NCBI GenBank assembly: GCA_030248195.1
Contig: JASAND010011214.1
Location: 1 to 64,000, forward strand
Reading direction: 5' to 3'
Length of the DNA: 64,000 nt
Source: Trissonchulus latispiculum
Lineage: Eukaryota; Nematoda; Enoplea; Enoplida; Ironidae
The notes beneath the pieces are model-generated. The model searched no databases, was not told the DNA's origin, and saw only the letters and a list, made by a program, of their open reading frames with translations. This document shows positions 34,938-46,944 of the stretch, piece after piece; the first letter of the stretch is position 1; each line of letters starts with the position of its first letter. A program made the translations under genes and the position numbers.

Positions 34938-37162
34938 CCTAGCATTACCGAGAAAGCTATGTACACACTCTTATGAAACCTGATATGCCTGTTTCACAAT
35001 GTGTTATGACCTTGGATGTACTGGGACAGCACAAAGCACAACCTAGCACAGAATATGCAGTCCCGCAGCCAGCAAAGCAGATGTCAAAAGAGGTGGCTAT
35101 GTAGCCGCCGCTGCTTATCCACAATGAAGTTGCACTGCAATGCTTCCTTGACCTTGAGTAAGGCGCTTAGGCCACTGAATCACCGGTCGAATGAGGTAAC
35201 GGTTGGCAAAGGTAGCGGTTGGTTGGTATGTAACTGGTTGGCCCGTGTAATGCCATGCTTTGGGTACGGTAGGGCGGCAGGCTTAATCCAGTTATTGGCA
35301 AAAGAGGGCGCAGAGTCCCCGATGCAACGAGCTCGGTCTACCATCTGCGAGGACCAGGAACGTAGCCAGAGAGGGGGTAAGGGAATGAAGGACTTCAACC
35401 TCCTCCCGAAATTGTGTTGCCCCCCCCCGAGGAATTTTTTCCTGCCACGTGTACGTTCGCGCCACATGTTTCGCACTAAAAAATGAGTACCAATTATCAT
35501 ATTTGGTGTACTTAGATCACCTTCTGCATAAACACGCACTGCGCCTTAAATATTATTGTAATTCAAACAGGGTTCATGCGGACTTTTCAGTTTCAATTTC
35601 CAGGTTTTTCCAGGTTTTTCAAGGTTTTCAGCGGCAATTTTCCAGGTTTTGTATTTATTAAGTTTTGTCATTAGATTAAATTTGGAGCATTTTGGAGTAT
35701 ATATCAGGTTCTTGAAACCAGAGATGCACTGGACCCAAGCACGACTACAAGGCCCCTGTCCCGACATAATTAAAGTAATGGTAAATTTGGGCTGGGTTTT
35801 TCTGGAAAAAAAACTAAAAACTAGTTTTTTTCGGCTTTTCAGTTTTTTTTCAATAACCCCAATGATTTTAAATTGCTTCTGGAGCGCTAAAAAGTCAAAT
35901 TTTAACAAAAATAAAAATCTAGCTAGACCGCTTCTAAGAATTTTAGAATTTTCAAATATAATTTCGAAAACTTTCAAAAAATTTTCAACAGTTTCGCAAA
36001 ATTCTCAAATATTTGAACTAATTGGGTTTTCCGATGCCCATCGTGCGGTAACTATTGGTATTTTCAATCAAACTTTTGGCAATATGAAGTTAAAAGTTAA
36101 ATCTTTACAAAATCTGTATATAATTTGTTAAAATCCGAAAAAAGTAGTGTTAAAGTGTTAAAAATCTATACAAATCTAGTATTAAAAAATGAAAAAACCA
36201 ACCTCTTTAAAAGTCTGAAAACTACATAATGACGAACGAATGTTAAAAATTGTTTTTGATAGTTTTACTTTTTTGCAACTTAGATTCCTATTACCTATTT
36301 TTAATTTCGACTGCGTAAATTTACAAAAATCGCTTCTCCGCTTTATAAACGCAAGAAAAGCACTTAACGTCGAGTTAATGAGTTTTTAGCAGTTTTTTAA
36401 ATCAGATTAAAGAGTCTTAGCCTCAATTTACGCACCGTGCTCGTTGAATTTCAATGTTAAGCTCTGAATAGCAGACGAAAAAAGTGGCGCACATACGAAA
36501 CTTTTTCAGGGGGGGGGCGGACCTCAAAAAAAATTGGGGGTCTGAGGGCGAAGCCCACCAGAAGTTGAAAAATGATTGAAAACAAGGTTGAAAATGGAAA
36601 ATTTCGCACCCAAGTCGCGAAATTTTTGAAAATGTTAACAAAACTCGCTATTGAAAGGTTTAAATCGGTGAAACAAGGGTAAATTAAGCAACAATTAAAT
36701 AAATTTCGCGCCGAGGGCGCGAAAATTTTGGAAATTTTATGCGCGGACAATAAAATTTTTCCTTTACGTCTGGTTTCGGGGGGGGGGGCGACCGCCCCCT
36801 CCGCCCCCCTAAGTGTGCCCCTGCGCAGGGGCTCTAGCGCAGCGAGAAAAAAATATTTTCGAGGGTGAATGCAAAAATTATCCAGGGGTCTGGGAGGCGG
36901 AACCCCCCAGAAGCTGAGAAATTTTTCTATTTTGTGACCTTCGTGGAATTTTTACAGAGCATTCTTTGAAATTAAAACTACATAAGGCCCTATCCCCTAT
37001 CATGTGTTGATGCACCTAAGTTATATATATATATATACAAGTAACAGAAATGCTCCGCACAAAAGGGGATAATATGTGTGTTGGGCCTATGTCTATCCTT
37101 TAAATTTCGGTTGAGAAAGTAAAGGCATAATTCCGACATAGCAACTTTTGGTGGATGGTTCC

Positions 37163-37690
37163 ATGTCAAAAGTTGCTCAGCTCACTTAGGACGTTCAGTT
37201 GATACCAAATTTGACCACTTTTGAAAAATTTTATTTTTGACCAAAAATAGTCTAAGTCCCCACCCCACCCCACCACAGCACTCTACAGCCACTTTGGGTA
37301 CGCAGTTCTATGACAAAAGTTGTTCAGCTCACTTAGGGCTTTCACTTGATACCAAATTTGACCACTTTTGAAAAATTTTATTTTGGACCCAAAATACGTA
37401 GCATAAGTCCCCACCCCACCCCACCACAGCACTCTACAGCCACTTTGAGCATGCAGTTCTATGACAAAAGTTGCTCAGCTCACTTAGGACGTTCAGTTGA
37501 TACCAAATTTGACCACTTTTGAAAAATTTTATTTTTGACCCGAAATCGCCTAAGTCCCCACCCCACCCCACCACAGCACTCTACAGCCACTTTGGGCATG
37601 GAGTTCTCTGACAGAAGTTGCTCAGCTCACTTAGGGCTTTCATTTGATACCAAATTTGACCACTTTTGAAAACTTTTATTTTCGACCACT
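37163..37690 (+). repeat. 147-bp satellite array, subfamily 2, second locus
   Basis: Unit starts fall at 37163, 37310, 37461 and about 37608 (spacings 147, 151 and 147). Units match those at 31106-31915, with changes such as GGACGTTCAGTTGATACC in alternate units, which suggests a dimeric higher-order pattern here. Confidence 0.88.
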
Positions 37691-38584
37691 TCACCACCCA
37701 CCCGATTGACCCTTCAAACGGCAAAGTAGAACCAGCCCAGCAAAATAGGTACGTCGGACGGTTAAACGAATACCGGGATTGAGCTGGACATACCAGAAAA
37801 CCCATATAGACAAAGTTTTGAGAGGCCAGGTAGAGCCTACTATGGACCTCCAGGAAGCGGTTTCCGACTTGACCCTCCCGACGGCAAAGTGGAACCAGCC
37901 CAGCAAGATGGGTGAGTCTGACGGTAAAACTGACTGCGGGAATCGATTCTCCGTGCCAGAAAACCATTGTATGGAAGATTTGAGCTTTCAAAGTTACACA
38001 GATAGCGAGAAATTTCGATTTTCCATTTTTCGAATTTTCGCCATCTTTGACGGACCACTGTGGTCGCTAGGGAAATGATAGAGAAACGCAACCTGGACCG
38101 TTAGTTGGTTCAATATATGTAATTTCTGAATATAAAAAGAAATCAGCTCCCGCTCGTAACGTTCGACCTGAGCGACGACCACAAAAATGGTCACTTTTCG
38201 CTATGAGCCGACTTTGCGACGCCACTGCAGCGCTGTGGCGCAGCTGCGGCGCAAAAAAAGTTGTGATTCTTAAATTCTTTACAGGGTGCTACTAGACCCC
38301 ATAGCCCTTTAGGTTGGCCCACCGCTGCAGATCACGTGAAAGCGGCGAACAGTATGTACAATACAACCATCAAATAGGAGAAACTGGAAAAAAAACATCG
38401 CCGCCATAACCGGTCCGGGGCGTAACTTTTTAACGGTAAGTGATACGGGGCTGAAACTTCACAGACATACTAAACTCGATGTGCTCTACAATTTGCGCAT
38501 GAAATCTGCGCAGGATCTGCGCAGGATTTTGCGCAGCTTCTGCGCAGCTTATTTTACACTGTCTCCAGCCACTTTTCACACATA

Positions 38585-40229
38585 CAGGGCTGTTGCGCGG
38601 CCTTCCTCAGAAAAAAGGAATAAAAAAAGGAATTTTGAAACAGAAAAAAAGGAAAAAGGAATTTTCCCGATGAAAACTGGCAAAAATAACAAACTTTAAA
38701 GGCTATTTTCTTGCTTGCTACTACGCTAACGCATTAATATTATTTTGCTTTAAAAATGTATTCTGATCTGATAGATTCGAGGAAGCCGAGCGATTTTTTT
38801 ACATTGACATCCGAAAATGGCTTCTGAAATCTGTACTGCCGCCTGTAAACTTTTATGCATATATACACAGACTTATAGTAGGCAGGGACTAGACAGTGAT
38901 GTACTTTTTTAGGTTTTTATGATAAGTTGGAAAATTTTCAGATTTTTATGATGTTGGATTTGGAAAAATTAAGTGCTGGAAATGTTCGAAAATTCCAATT
39001 TTTTCAGAAATAAAATGGTCCAGATTCAAGTAACGGAATGCCTGGGACTTCAAGAGCAACACTGAAGCTATGTTCTCTACTATAAGTAGTTTCTAGAAAT
39101 ACGCCACTACCGGGGCCAGGGCCGAGGCCTGGAAATAGAGGGTCTAAATTAAAAATTTTCAAAAAAATTTTTAAAAATTGAAAGTTTGCAATCCCTAGCA
39201 CACAGATGTTACAATTGTTATTTTCATTCAAATCGGTGAGAAAACAAACTATTTGTAAACACTTTGACATCTTTTTGTCTTTCGAAATTTCGAACTTTGG
39301 GTCAAAATTAGCGAAATTTCCCAAATTCTTCCTGACCGGGGCCTGACCACCGAGGCCGGGGAGAGGCCCCTGTGCATCCCTGGTAGTTTCTACCGCAATG
39401 GGTTTTCTGCAAAATCCAACCCTACGTGGGAAGGTAGTCGCTAAATTGAGAAAACTGAGAAAAGAGAGAGAGAACTAAAACTGAAATAGCAGAAACATAT
39501 TGTGTTCAAAAAATTTTAGATCTAGAAGTTTTCACTATTCCAGAAAGAAAAGCAATTATCTTGGACGACAAAATTAAATAGAACCGGTCCAGGTTAACAC
39601 GAACCTCCTATCAAATTCCGCATTGTTAATACATTTCACTTTTTAAACTGTATAAATAAGCTCGCATTCATAAAGAAAACAGGCTGTCATAGTAAACTAT
39701 TTCAGATATTTTAAAATCTCAAAGATAAAACGAGAAGTTTAGATAATGTTCGAAATTTTCAGCAAAGTCCTGAAAACGACAAATCAAAAATCAAAATTTA
39801 TATAATCTTAGCGTTGCGTAACAAAAAATACATGTGCTGAAAATAAAATCGTTAAAATTTGCTATTTCGTGCACTCTAGAAACTGCAAAAGCTCAGCCGT
39901 TACTATAGCTTAAAACTACACTTTTCCAGCCAAATAGATCAAAATACAAAACGTAAAGCCAATTCAAGTTATTATTAAATACGTCCAAAAGATAGAACCA
40001 ACTTTGAAATTAAAATCCATATGATCACATCCCGGCGAAGCCGGAAATTTTTGAAAAAAATATGGGCAAAAACGTAAATTTTGCTTAAAAAGTTTGTAAA
40101 TTCCTAGACTTTTTGAAGTCAGACAGAAAAAAAAGGAAATAAAAGGAATTTTGGGCGAAAAAAAGGAAATAAAAGGAAGGTCTCGAAAAAAAAGGAAATA
40201 AAAGGAAAAAAGGAACCGCAACAGGCCTG
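38585..40229. mobile_element. 1.65-kb TIR element with 6-bp TSD
   Basis: It is bounded by CACATA at 38579-38584 and 40230-40235. The uninterrupted sister sequence at 32960-32990 has CACATA once, a clear empty site. The ends CAGGGCTGTTGCG and CAGGCCTGTTGCG are inverted. Purine-rich GGAAATAAAAGGAA blocks sit inside both ends. It has no transposase frame and contains the nested element 39094-39382. Confidence 0.9.
39094..39382. mobile_element. small hAT-like element nested in 38585-40229
   Basis: This 289 bp element has the 8-bp duplication GTAGTTTC (39086-39093 and 39383-39390). The ends TAGAAATACGC and CAGGGATGCAC are degenerate inverted repeats differing mostly by transitions. A related left end CAGAGATGCAC occurs at 35719. 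Confidence 0.75.
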
Positions 40230-40265
40230 CACATATTATAGGGGTCGCTGCCGCGACCCCTATGA

Positions 40266-40267
40266 TA

Positions 40268-40348
<81 letters not shown>
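40266..40348. repeat. TA microsatellite (~83 bp)
   Basis: A near-uninterrupted TA run directly follows the terminal hairpin of the satellite-bearing element. Tyr-Ile repeat frames through it are artefacts. Confidence 0.97.
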
Positions 40349-40351
<3 letters not shown>

Positions 40352-41112
40352 CGACGAAGGCGCGAAAACTTTTTGAAAAATGGGTTTTTCCATAATATGG
40401 CACTGAAACAATTTCTGGGAGGGTCCACAAATTCGGAAGGACTTCCCCCAATTCCCCCCCCCCCGGCGCTGCGCCGGCGGGTTTAAGCTCGACTTCGTAA
40501 ATGCGTAGAATTTACGCAAAAAATCGTGCAACCAACAACGGGAATTTTGGGTGAGTGACGAGCCCCACAAAAGTAGAAGAATTTCTAAAAGCAGGACCTC
40601 CTGAATAAATTTTCAGTATAATTTTCCATAATCGTAATTATTGTTAATGTTCGCCTTTATGTAGGGTAAAGTTTTCAGTTTTCTGTGTTATGAAAATAAA
40701 AATTTAAAATAAAAAGGTTTAAGGAAAGGCGTATTGCTAAAAACACACAATACCAGCCAAGTAGAAAACTATGTACAGACAATGAGTGAAAACCTGAAAA
40801 ACCGGGCTAAACAAAATCAGAATTCGGGCAATTTTTTTCAATTTCAATGGTAAATATGAGAAATTTGGTGAAATTTTACAATCAATGACAAAATTCCAGG
40901 TTTTTCCAGGTGTTTACCCAAATTCCAGGTTTTTCCAGGTATTTCCAGGTTTTTCCAGGTCGCATGAACCCTGTTCAAAGAATGCTCTGTAAAATTCCAC
41001 GTAGGTCACGAAATAAAAAATTTGTCAGCTTATGGGGGCCCCGCCCCCCACCCCAAGACCCCCAGAAAAACTTTTGCATCCCCCCCGAAATATTTTTCTG
41101 GCTACACTAGTG

Positions 41113-41824
41113 GCGAGGAATGATGAGGTGATGGTACATAGCACCCAAATCGCAGCAAAACAATCACACAGTCCTTCGGGATTTGTCTCCGCTTCCACAC
41201 CATCGGCGCTAGGGCGTTGGCCGATGCTGTGCTCCTCTACCTTGCGCATGACCAGTTAATGGATGTCTTACTACCGATAGGGCGCCTAGAATAGTTTCTG
41301 CATCTACATAGTGCATAGAGTGAGAAGCAGCACGTCGAAGGGACTGATTTTGATTTTTCTAAAATGTACGAAAACCGAGTAAATAGCACTTCAGCTGACG
41401 AAAATTCGTCAAATTTTCAGCGGTTCATAAATTCAAAATTTCTAAAATTTTTAAAATTCCATTGCAAGAGTTAAACTGGTGAATCCATGAACTCCACTCA
41501 GCTACCTAGTTGTGAAGTTTCATGTTTGAAAACGTTAAGTTAAACAAAAACTAGCAAGCAGTGCAGACCGTCTTACCGTGGCAAATATTATTTAACTCTT
41601 GGAAAAGGACAAGATGCGTCTTACAGTACAACCCATCATGAGCCAAGAATCACCACAACCGGTAAAAATTTAAAAGCTTTCAGCAAATCACGGAAATAAA
41701 AAACCCGTAACTAGAATAACACTTTACTAGAGATACAACCTACAACATCATTTGAGAGCACATTAAACATATCACTAATCAAGACATTTGTAATCACACA
41801 ATACGTATATATATGTTAAGCCTT

Positions 41825-41866
<42 letters not shown>

Positions 41867-41978
41867 AAGCCAACACAATTAATAAATACACCAGTTTACC
41901 ACAACTAGCATTTCCATAATAATATATACAAAGTCAAACGGATAAACTTCCAAACAACAGCCCATTGGTTCCCGTTAA
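41113..41978. other. no recognised gene; contains TA tract
   Basis: The right flank of the hAT element reads open on the minus strand (41249 down to 41113), but I recognise no domain and no partner exon. A TA microsatellite runs from about 41827 to 41863. Confidence 0.35.
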
Positions 41979-42166
41979 GGTGCTGGTATCGCTTTGTGTA
42001 AATTTGACTGGGACCAGTCACGCATTTTGGTGAAAAGATAAGAATTTTTATTTTTGCCATTATTCTCTCAGCGCGTAGTCGCTACACCGGATTGGTTGTT
42101 ATGGCTTGAAAGAGGACACCAAAACTGAACATTTTCGCTTTTACAACCTTTGACCGTCTCTATTGG
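41979..42166 (-). mobile_element. piggyBac-like TTAA element, truncated
   Basis: After TTAA (41975-41978) it begins GGTGCTGGTATCGCTTTGTG and matches, in reverse, the right end of the element at 2001-3006 for about 190 bp. A second TTAA lies at 42167-42170, followed by a GGGGGGTACAC start that may be another element. Confidence 0.6.
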
Positions 42167-42170
42167 TTAA

Positions 42171-43336
42171 GGGGGGTACACAATGAAAATTTTATGGTCA
42201 CGGATTTTGCTCATTTTCACCTAAAACATTGTCACGCATATCCAGCACATCGAGTTTGAATTCTGAGTCGTTTCGTTCAATACATAGCGAGTAGCCGTCT
42301 ACTATTTGCATGCAATTTGAACATGGGTGAAAACGCGTTGCAAATAAAGACATTTTACACCTGAACATCCTTGATAATGAAGCTTCGCTCGATTATATGT
42401 TTGATAACTGATGTAAGTAAAGGATTTAGGTTGACGTTTAATGGGTTAATGGGGATAATCTACTTTATGGCTTTATTTAGTGATGTTAGGGAGTAGCACC
42501 GGCGCAGGAACGCCGTGACCACAAAAATTATTTAACGGCCGATAACTTGAATTTTTGAGATTATGGTTGTCTGTCAGACCCTCATATTTGACCCCGGCGA
42601 CCAACTGGGTGTACTAAACTGCACCATTTGTATTCAAACTTGACCTAAGGTCATCAATAATGGTACGCAAATAGATAATCTAACATTTCATAGGTCTGTG
42701 TTACCATAACCCTGTTATTTGCCAAAAAAGCGAGCTAACCAGGATCAATTGGTATCGTTCAAAATGTCTTGTCATAAGCTGTGATTTGTAGGACGTAGAA
42801 TTTTTAATTAGGCCTTAGAGTTTTCAGAATATTTCATCAAAGTTGCTGACCCCAAATTTCAACGTTGCATACAGTCAAATTTGCCTGTTCTCAAAATTCC
42901 AAAATTAATTAAAAACTTTTGAAGGCCTAAATTAAAATTCCGATTCCTACAAATCACCGTTCTTGATTGTACGTAATTGTAATATGAAAGACTGTTCTGT
43001 TTTGTCGTTTGCGAGATTTCTCTGGCGCACGGAAAAATCACCACTTTTTCAGTTAACACATGCCGACATCAACTTTGAGGTGAAATTACTCGCTAACCGA
43101 AAGAGATCCTACTTGAATTTCAAAAACCTGTATAAAGCATATATTTTTAGAAACCTCAGGAGGAGGAAAATTCGATAAAACCATCATATCCGGTCTATAT
43201 CCGGTTACCAGATGCCAAATCGATAAAAACGCTTCAGATTCGGAAAGACAATGCTAATTCATTCATACTCTAGCACATAGGTCCTTGGCCCAAGACATCT
43301 CCGAAAATCTGGTCCCATCCGGTCTATGTCCGGTAA
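42171..43336. other. no recognised gene
   Basis: This is AT-rich non-coding sequence. The short open frame at 42963-43178 has no recognisable family. Confidence 0.35.
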
Positions 43337-45160
43337 CCGAATGTCTAGGTCACAAAAACTGTACAGCAAGATGGGTAGGTCGTACAGTTTCGTTGATAGA
43401 ATTTTTAGATTCAGCGGGTCGAATTAGTCTATATACAAAGTTTTGTCCAATTTGGACCAAAATTGCGTGATTTATGGTCGTATCCGGTGCGAAAAATCGG
43501 TATTTCCGGTCAGGTGCTCGGAATCGCGGGTAAAAGATGTTAGTTTTGGGCCAGGGTTTTTTTTTGAAAACCGGACATGTTCCAAAATTGTTCTTTTTTA
43601 AAAAATTTTGTTCTTTTTTAAGTGAAATTGTTCTTTTTTCCAAAAATTTCGTAAAAAATGGAAAAATGTAATAAAAATTTAAAGTTAAATAATTTAAAAG
43701 TTTGAACGGCTTACTACATACAACAATTTATCATAATTAAGTACGTGTATATATATGAACGCTCACACTTCACGAATAAACAATTTTTATAAAAACCTTC
43801 TTGGCTTCATGCGATCAAACTATATAAAATTTGGAGAAATTAAAGAAACGCAATTTTAAAATTTAAAGATCTTGCTTTTGTCTCTATTCTTTTTTGAAAA
43901 CGGGAGAACATAAAATTGGCTACAAATCTTCAATTTATCTCATACAAGAACTCTCTGAGGAATATCAACTCGCCTGCTGCTAACATTTGTGTATATATGC
44001 ACCTGTGCCTGTCTTTGTTTGCAGTATATAGCAAGTCGAAGGAGACAGGCACAATAGACCTAATGCATGAAGCGTTACAGTTTGAAGCAAGAACATAATT
44101 GTAAACTACTGGTGCAGGCAGACATGACCAAACTGGGGGGTCTGGGGGGCGAAGCCCCGCAAGTTGAAAGAAATTTTTTTGAAATTTTGCGTTTTCGGCT
44201 AAGGAAAATATTAATTTTGTGTTCTTTTTCAACTTCTAATTTTGCTTTTTTCTCTGTTCCTTTATTGTTCTTTTTTAAAAATTTTTGTTCTTTCTGGAAA
44301 AAATGTGTTCCAAAGAACACTTTTTGGAACAAAAAAAAACTCTGTTTTGGGCACAATAAATATTTGGGAGGCTACTTTCATTTTACCGGTGTCAAAGTAA
44401 CCGAATATCCGGTCGATTTCCGGTTCTGAGCTTTGAAATTTGAGATTTCATGGGCTATTATCTCAGTATCCGGTTGGTCCGGAAGTCAAATTATTTCATT
44501 AAAATGACATTTTGTCTATCCCTGACAAGCATCAACCTCAAATTACTTCATATCTGCTGTAATTTTTGAATGATAGCGTTTTAAAAACCTGCTGATTTTG
44601 CTTGTTTTGTGTAATTGTTAAACCGGATATGCTATTTGATCCCATACGCTTAGCTTTGTCGCAGGCAATATATATAACCTATTTTTGAACCATTTTTAAA
44701 ATGCTATCATTCAAAAATTACAGCAGATATGAAGTAATTTGAGGTTGATGCTTGTTAGGGATAGACAAAATGTCATTTTAATGAAATAATTCGACTTCCG
44801 GACCAACTGGATACTGAGATAATAGCCCATGAAATCTCAAATTTCAAAGCTCAGAACCGGAAATCGACCAGATATTCGGTTACTTTGACACCGGTAAAAT
44901 GAAAGTAGCTTCCCAAATATTTATTGTCCCAAAAACTAACATTTTTTATCCGCGATTCCGAGCACATGGCCGGAAAAACCGATTTTTCAGGTTTTTTCGC
45001 ACCGGATACGACCATAAATCACGCAATTTTGGTCCAAATTAAACAAAACTTCGTATGTAGACTAATTTCGACCCGCTGAATCTAAAAATTCATCAACGAA
45101 ACTGTACGACCTACCCATCTTGCTGTAGAGTTTTTGTGACCGAGACACCTAGACATCCTA
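43337..45160. mobile_element. large foldback element, one arm interrupted
   Basis: Left arm sequence (43337-43551 plus 44345-44598) is mirrored by 44690-45160 around a ~90-bp loop. Paired blocks include AAATCACGCAATTTTGGTCC, CTCAAATTTCAAAGCTCAGA and AATTACAGCAGATATGAAGT. The left arm is split by the hAT element 43552-44344, while the right arm is not. Confidence 0.85.
43552..44344. mobile_element. hAT-like element, CAGGGTTTTTTTT ends
   Basis: This 793 bp element has an exact 8-bp duplication TTTTGGGC (43544-43551 and 44345-44352). The intact opposite arm gives the empty site near 44920-44940. The ends CAGGGTTTTTTTTT and CAGAGTTTTTTTTT are inverted. GTTCTTTTTT units repeat inside both ends, and a G/C palindrome (CTGGGGGGCGAAGCCCCGC) lies near 44142. 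Confidence 0.9.
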
Positions 45161-46182
45161 GAAGGAAGGTTCCTTTGCTGTGCCAAAGGAACACGTAACA
45201 ATACTTTCCGGTTCCATACATTGCAAATTCTATAGAAAAAGGAATGGCTTGCTCTAGACTTTTTATATCGCTTAGGTCTAATAGACAAACTATTATGCCC
45301 CCTTGTCCCTGCGTCAGATGAATATGTAAAATTATCATCAAAAGAACAATCAAAGGCATTATACACTATACTATGCATCAAATATAAATCATACAATAAC
45401 CTTCTCATCTTCAATGATTGTAGATTGCAACGTTTGAGTACGTAACGTTTGAGCAACATAAGCGGATTTAATGCTTAAATAGGCAAAAATCGACTACAAA
45501 TCTCCGGGAGGCAGAAAATTTTTGAACATTTGGTCTTATGAGCTATTTATTTAGGGCAAAATTTGGTACCAAAAGGGGTAACCACCTTTTTGGTGGAGGT
45601 GATCTGGGGTTTTTCCAGACAAAAATAAATTTTTGAAAATCTTGACCAAAAATCCTAACAATTTGCCATTTTCTGGCACTTTAGGGTGAGTGGAGGGGAA
45701 GCCCCAAAAAACTGGGGAGGGAAATAAGTGGAGGGGAAGGGGTCGAGTGGGAGGCCCAAAAAGTGGGCCCCCCCACCCCCAGTAAAAAACCCAGGCGATT
45801 TGGGGGGTGTTTATGGGATGAACCCACCCGCCCTGCCCCAGTAGAATAAGCCCAGTTGTATAACTGTAGAATGCTTGGAAAGGTCAAAAAACGAAAGCAT
45901 CAAAAAACACAGTCTCTGCATTAATGGTGTAGTCGTTAGTTTGTTGAAAAGTAATGTAAACTGCTGTTTCTTTTTTTAAAAATACTGCAAATATGGTGTG
46001 GGATCCGAACCCACGCAAGGAAAAAGCAAAGAAGCAGCACTGCCAAATAAACTCAACCTTGGGAAAAACCTGTTAAAGCAATTAAGAACTGTTTTAGCTT
46101 CATGTTTGGCAAAAAGAGCTATTTTAGTTGCCACCGCGCTAAACCAATTAACATAACCAATATATACATAAAAAGATATATA
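45161..46182. other. no gene recognised; one tRNA-like B box
   Basis: On the minus strand about 45990-46020 reads GGGTTCGGATCCCAC, like a T arm, without a matching tRNA body. The segment 45690-45850 is G-rich and resembles decayed G-run MITEs. Confidence 0.35.
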
Positions 46183-46567
46183 CATTTCACGGAAAGAGTG
46201 CCAGTTGGAGAAGTTTTAACAATTGGAGAAATATCGCAACTAATGGCGATTTTCGCCAAAGTTGAAGTAAAGTCCAAACAGAATTGGCGAAAAGCCATTG
46301 TAAAAACCTTTTTCCTGAATAATTTCATACTTTTTCGCCAATATTGGCGAAAAGTCCGGACTGACTGGGCAAATTTATTCTTCCACTTAGTCCGGGCTTT
46401 TCGCCAATATTGGCGAAAAAGTATGAAATTATTCAGGAAAAAGGTTTTTACAATGGCTTTTCGGCAATTCTGCTTGGACTTTACTTCAACTTTGGCGAAA
46501 ATCACCAATGTTGGCGATATTCTCCAATTTTTAAAACTTCTCCAACTGGCACTCTTTCCGTGAAATG
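46183..46567. mobile_element. Tc1/mariner-type palindromic MITE
   Basis: This 385 bp element is a nearly complete palindrome with ends CATTTCACGGAAAGAGTGCC and complement, flanked by TA on each side. Inside are two copies of the smaller palindrome CGCCAATATTGGCG. Because of the symmetry, both strands show almost the same open frame, which is not a gene. Confidence 0.88.
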
Positions 46568-46944
46568 TACCGTACATAGAGAACTACTGATTATAATAAT
46601 GTGCTTAGTATGTGCTATTTATTAGTACATAGTACAAACTTAATTAGCAATACAGAACATACAATATACGTATACACAGTCTATGCATCGCTGTAGCAGA
46701 TTACAAAACCAACAAATCAATAATGAAACAATACGTACACATTTAACTGATTTTAAATTTAAATACACATTATATACATATGCATATATATACACACATA
46801 TATACGTCTATACTGTAAGCGGAAGTGACAAAAACATCTAAATTAATTAATTTATAAAATCCATAATGTGAAGACACAGGCAATACCCGCTACAATCAAA
46901 CACCCACACCAAAAGGACAGATCGTCCAGCCAGAATCAAATTCA

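Larger units (their letters stand above)
37037..40264. mobile_element. satellite-bearing dispersed element, copy 2 (interrupted)
   Basis: It aligns with 30895-33014 from ACAAGTAACA to the terminal hairpin AGGGGTCGCTGCCGCGACCCC. It lacks the ~130-bp internal duplication and has fewer satellite units. The insertion at 38585-40229 splits it 45 bases before its end. Confidence 0.75.
35568..40973. mobile_element. CAGGGTTCATGCG-ended element nested in the hAT copy
   Basis: The ends CAGGGTTCATGCG(G)AC and GTCGCATGAACCCTG are inverted, with TTCAAA on both sides (35562-35567 and 40974-40979). Next to each end is a run of CCAGGTTTTT units. It contains the second satellite-bearing element (37037-40264) and other debris. 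A 6-bp duplication is shared with the element at 38585-40229. Confidence 0.75.
35355..41112. mobile_element. 5.76-kb hAT-like element swollen by nested insertions
   Basis: The ends CAGGAACGTAGCCAG and CACTAGTGTAGCCAG are inverted, and the flanks GCGAGGAC (35347-35354) and GCGAGGAA (41113-41120) match at 7 of 8 bases. Its own sequence is only the outer ~210 and ~135 bp, which resemble the 398-bp copy at 48698-49095. Everything between is a later insertion (35568-40973). Confidence 0.8.

Noticed and set aside
35016..35486. 156-residue frame running into the hAT element
   Set aside because: The frame crosses the transposon boundary at 35355, and its upstream part has no recognisable domain or splice partner.
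40262..40486. Frames rich in Tyr-Ile
   Set aside because: They are simple translation of the TA microsatellite.
46102..46577. Near-identical ~150-residue frames on both strands
   Set aside because: They are explained by the palindromic MITE 46183-46567; mirror frames come from symmetry.
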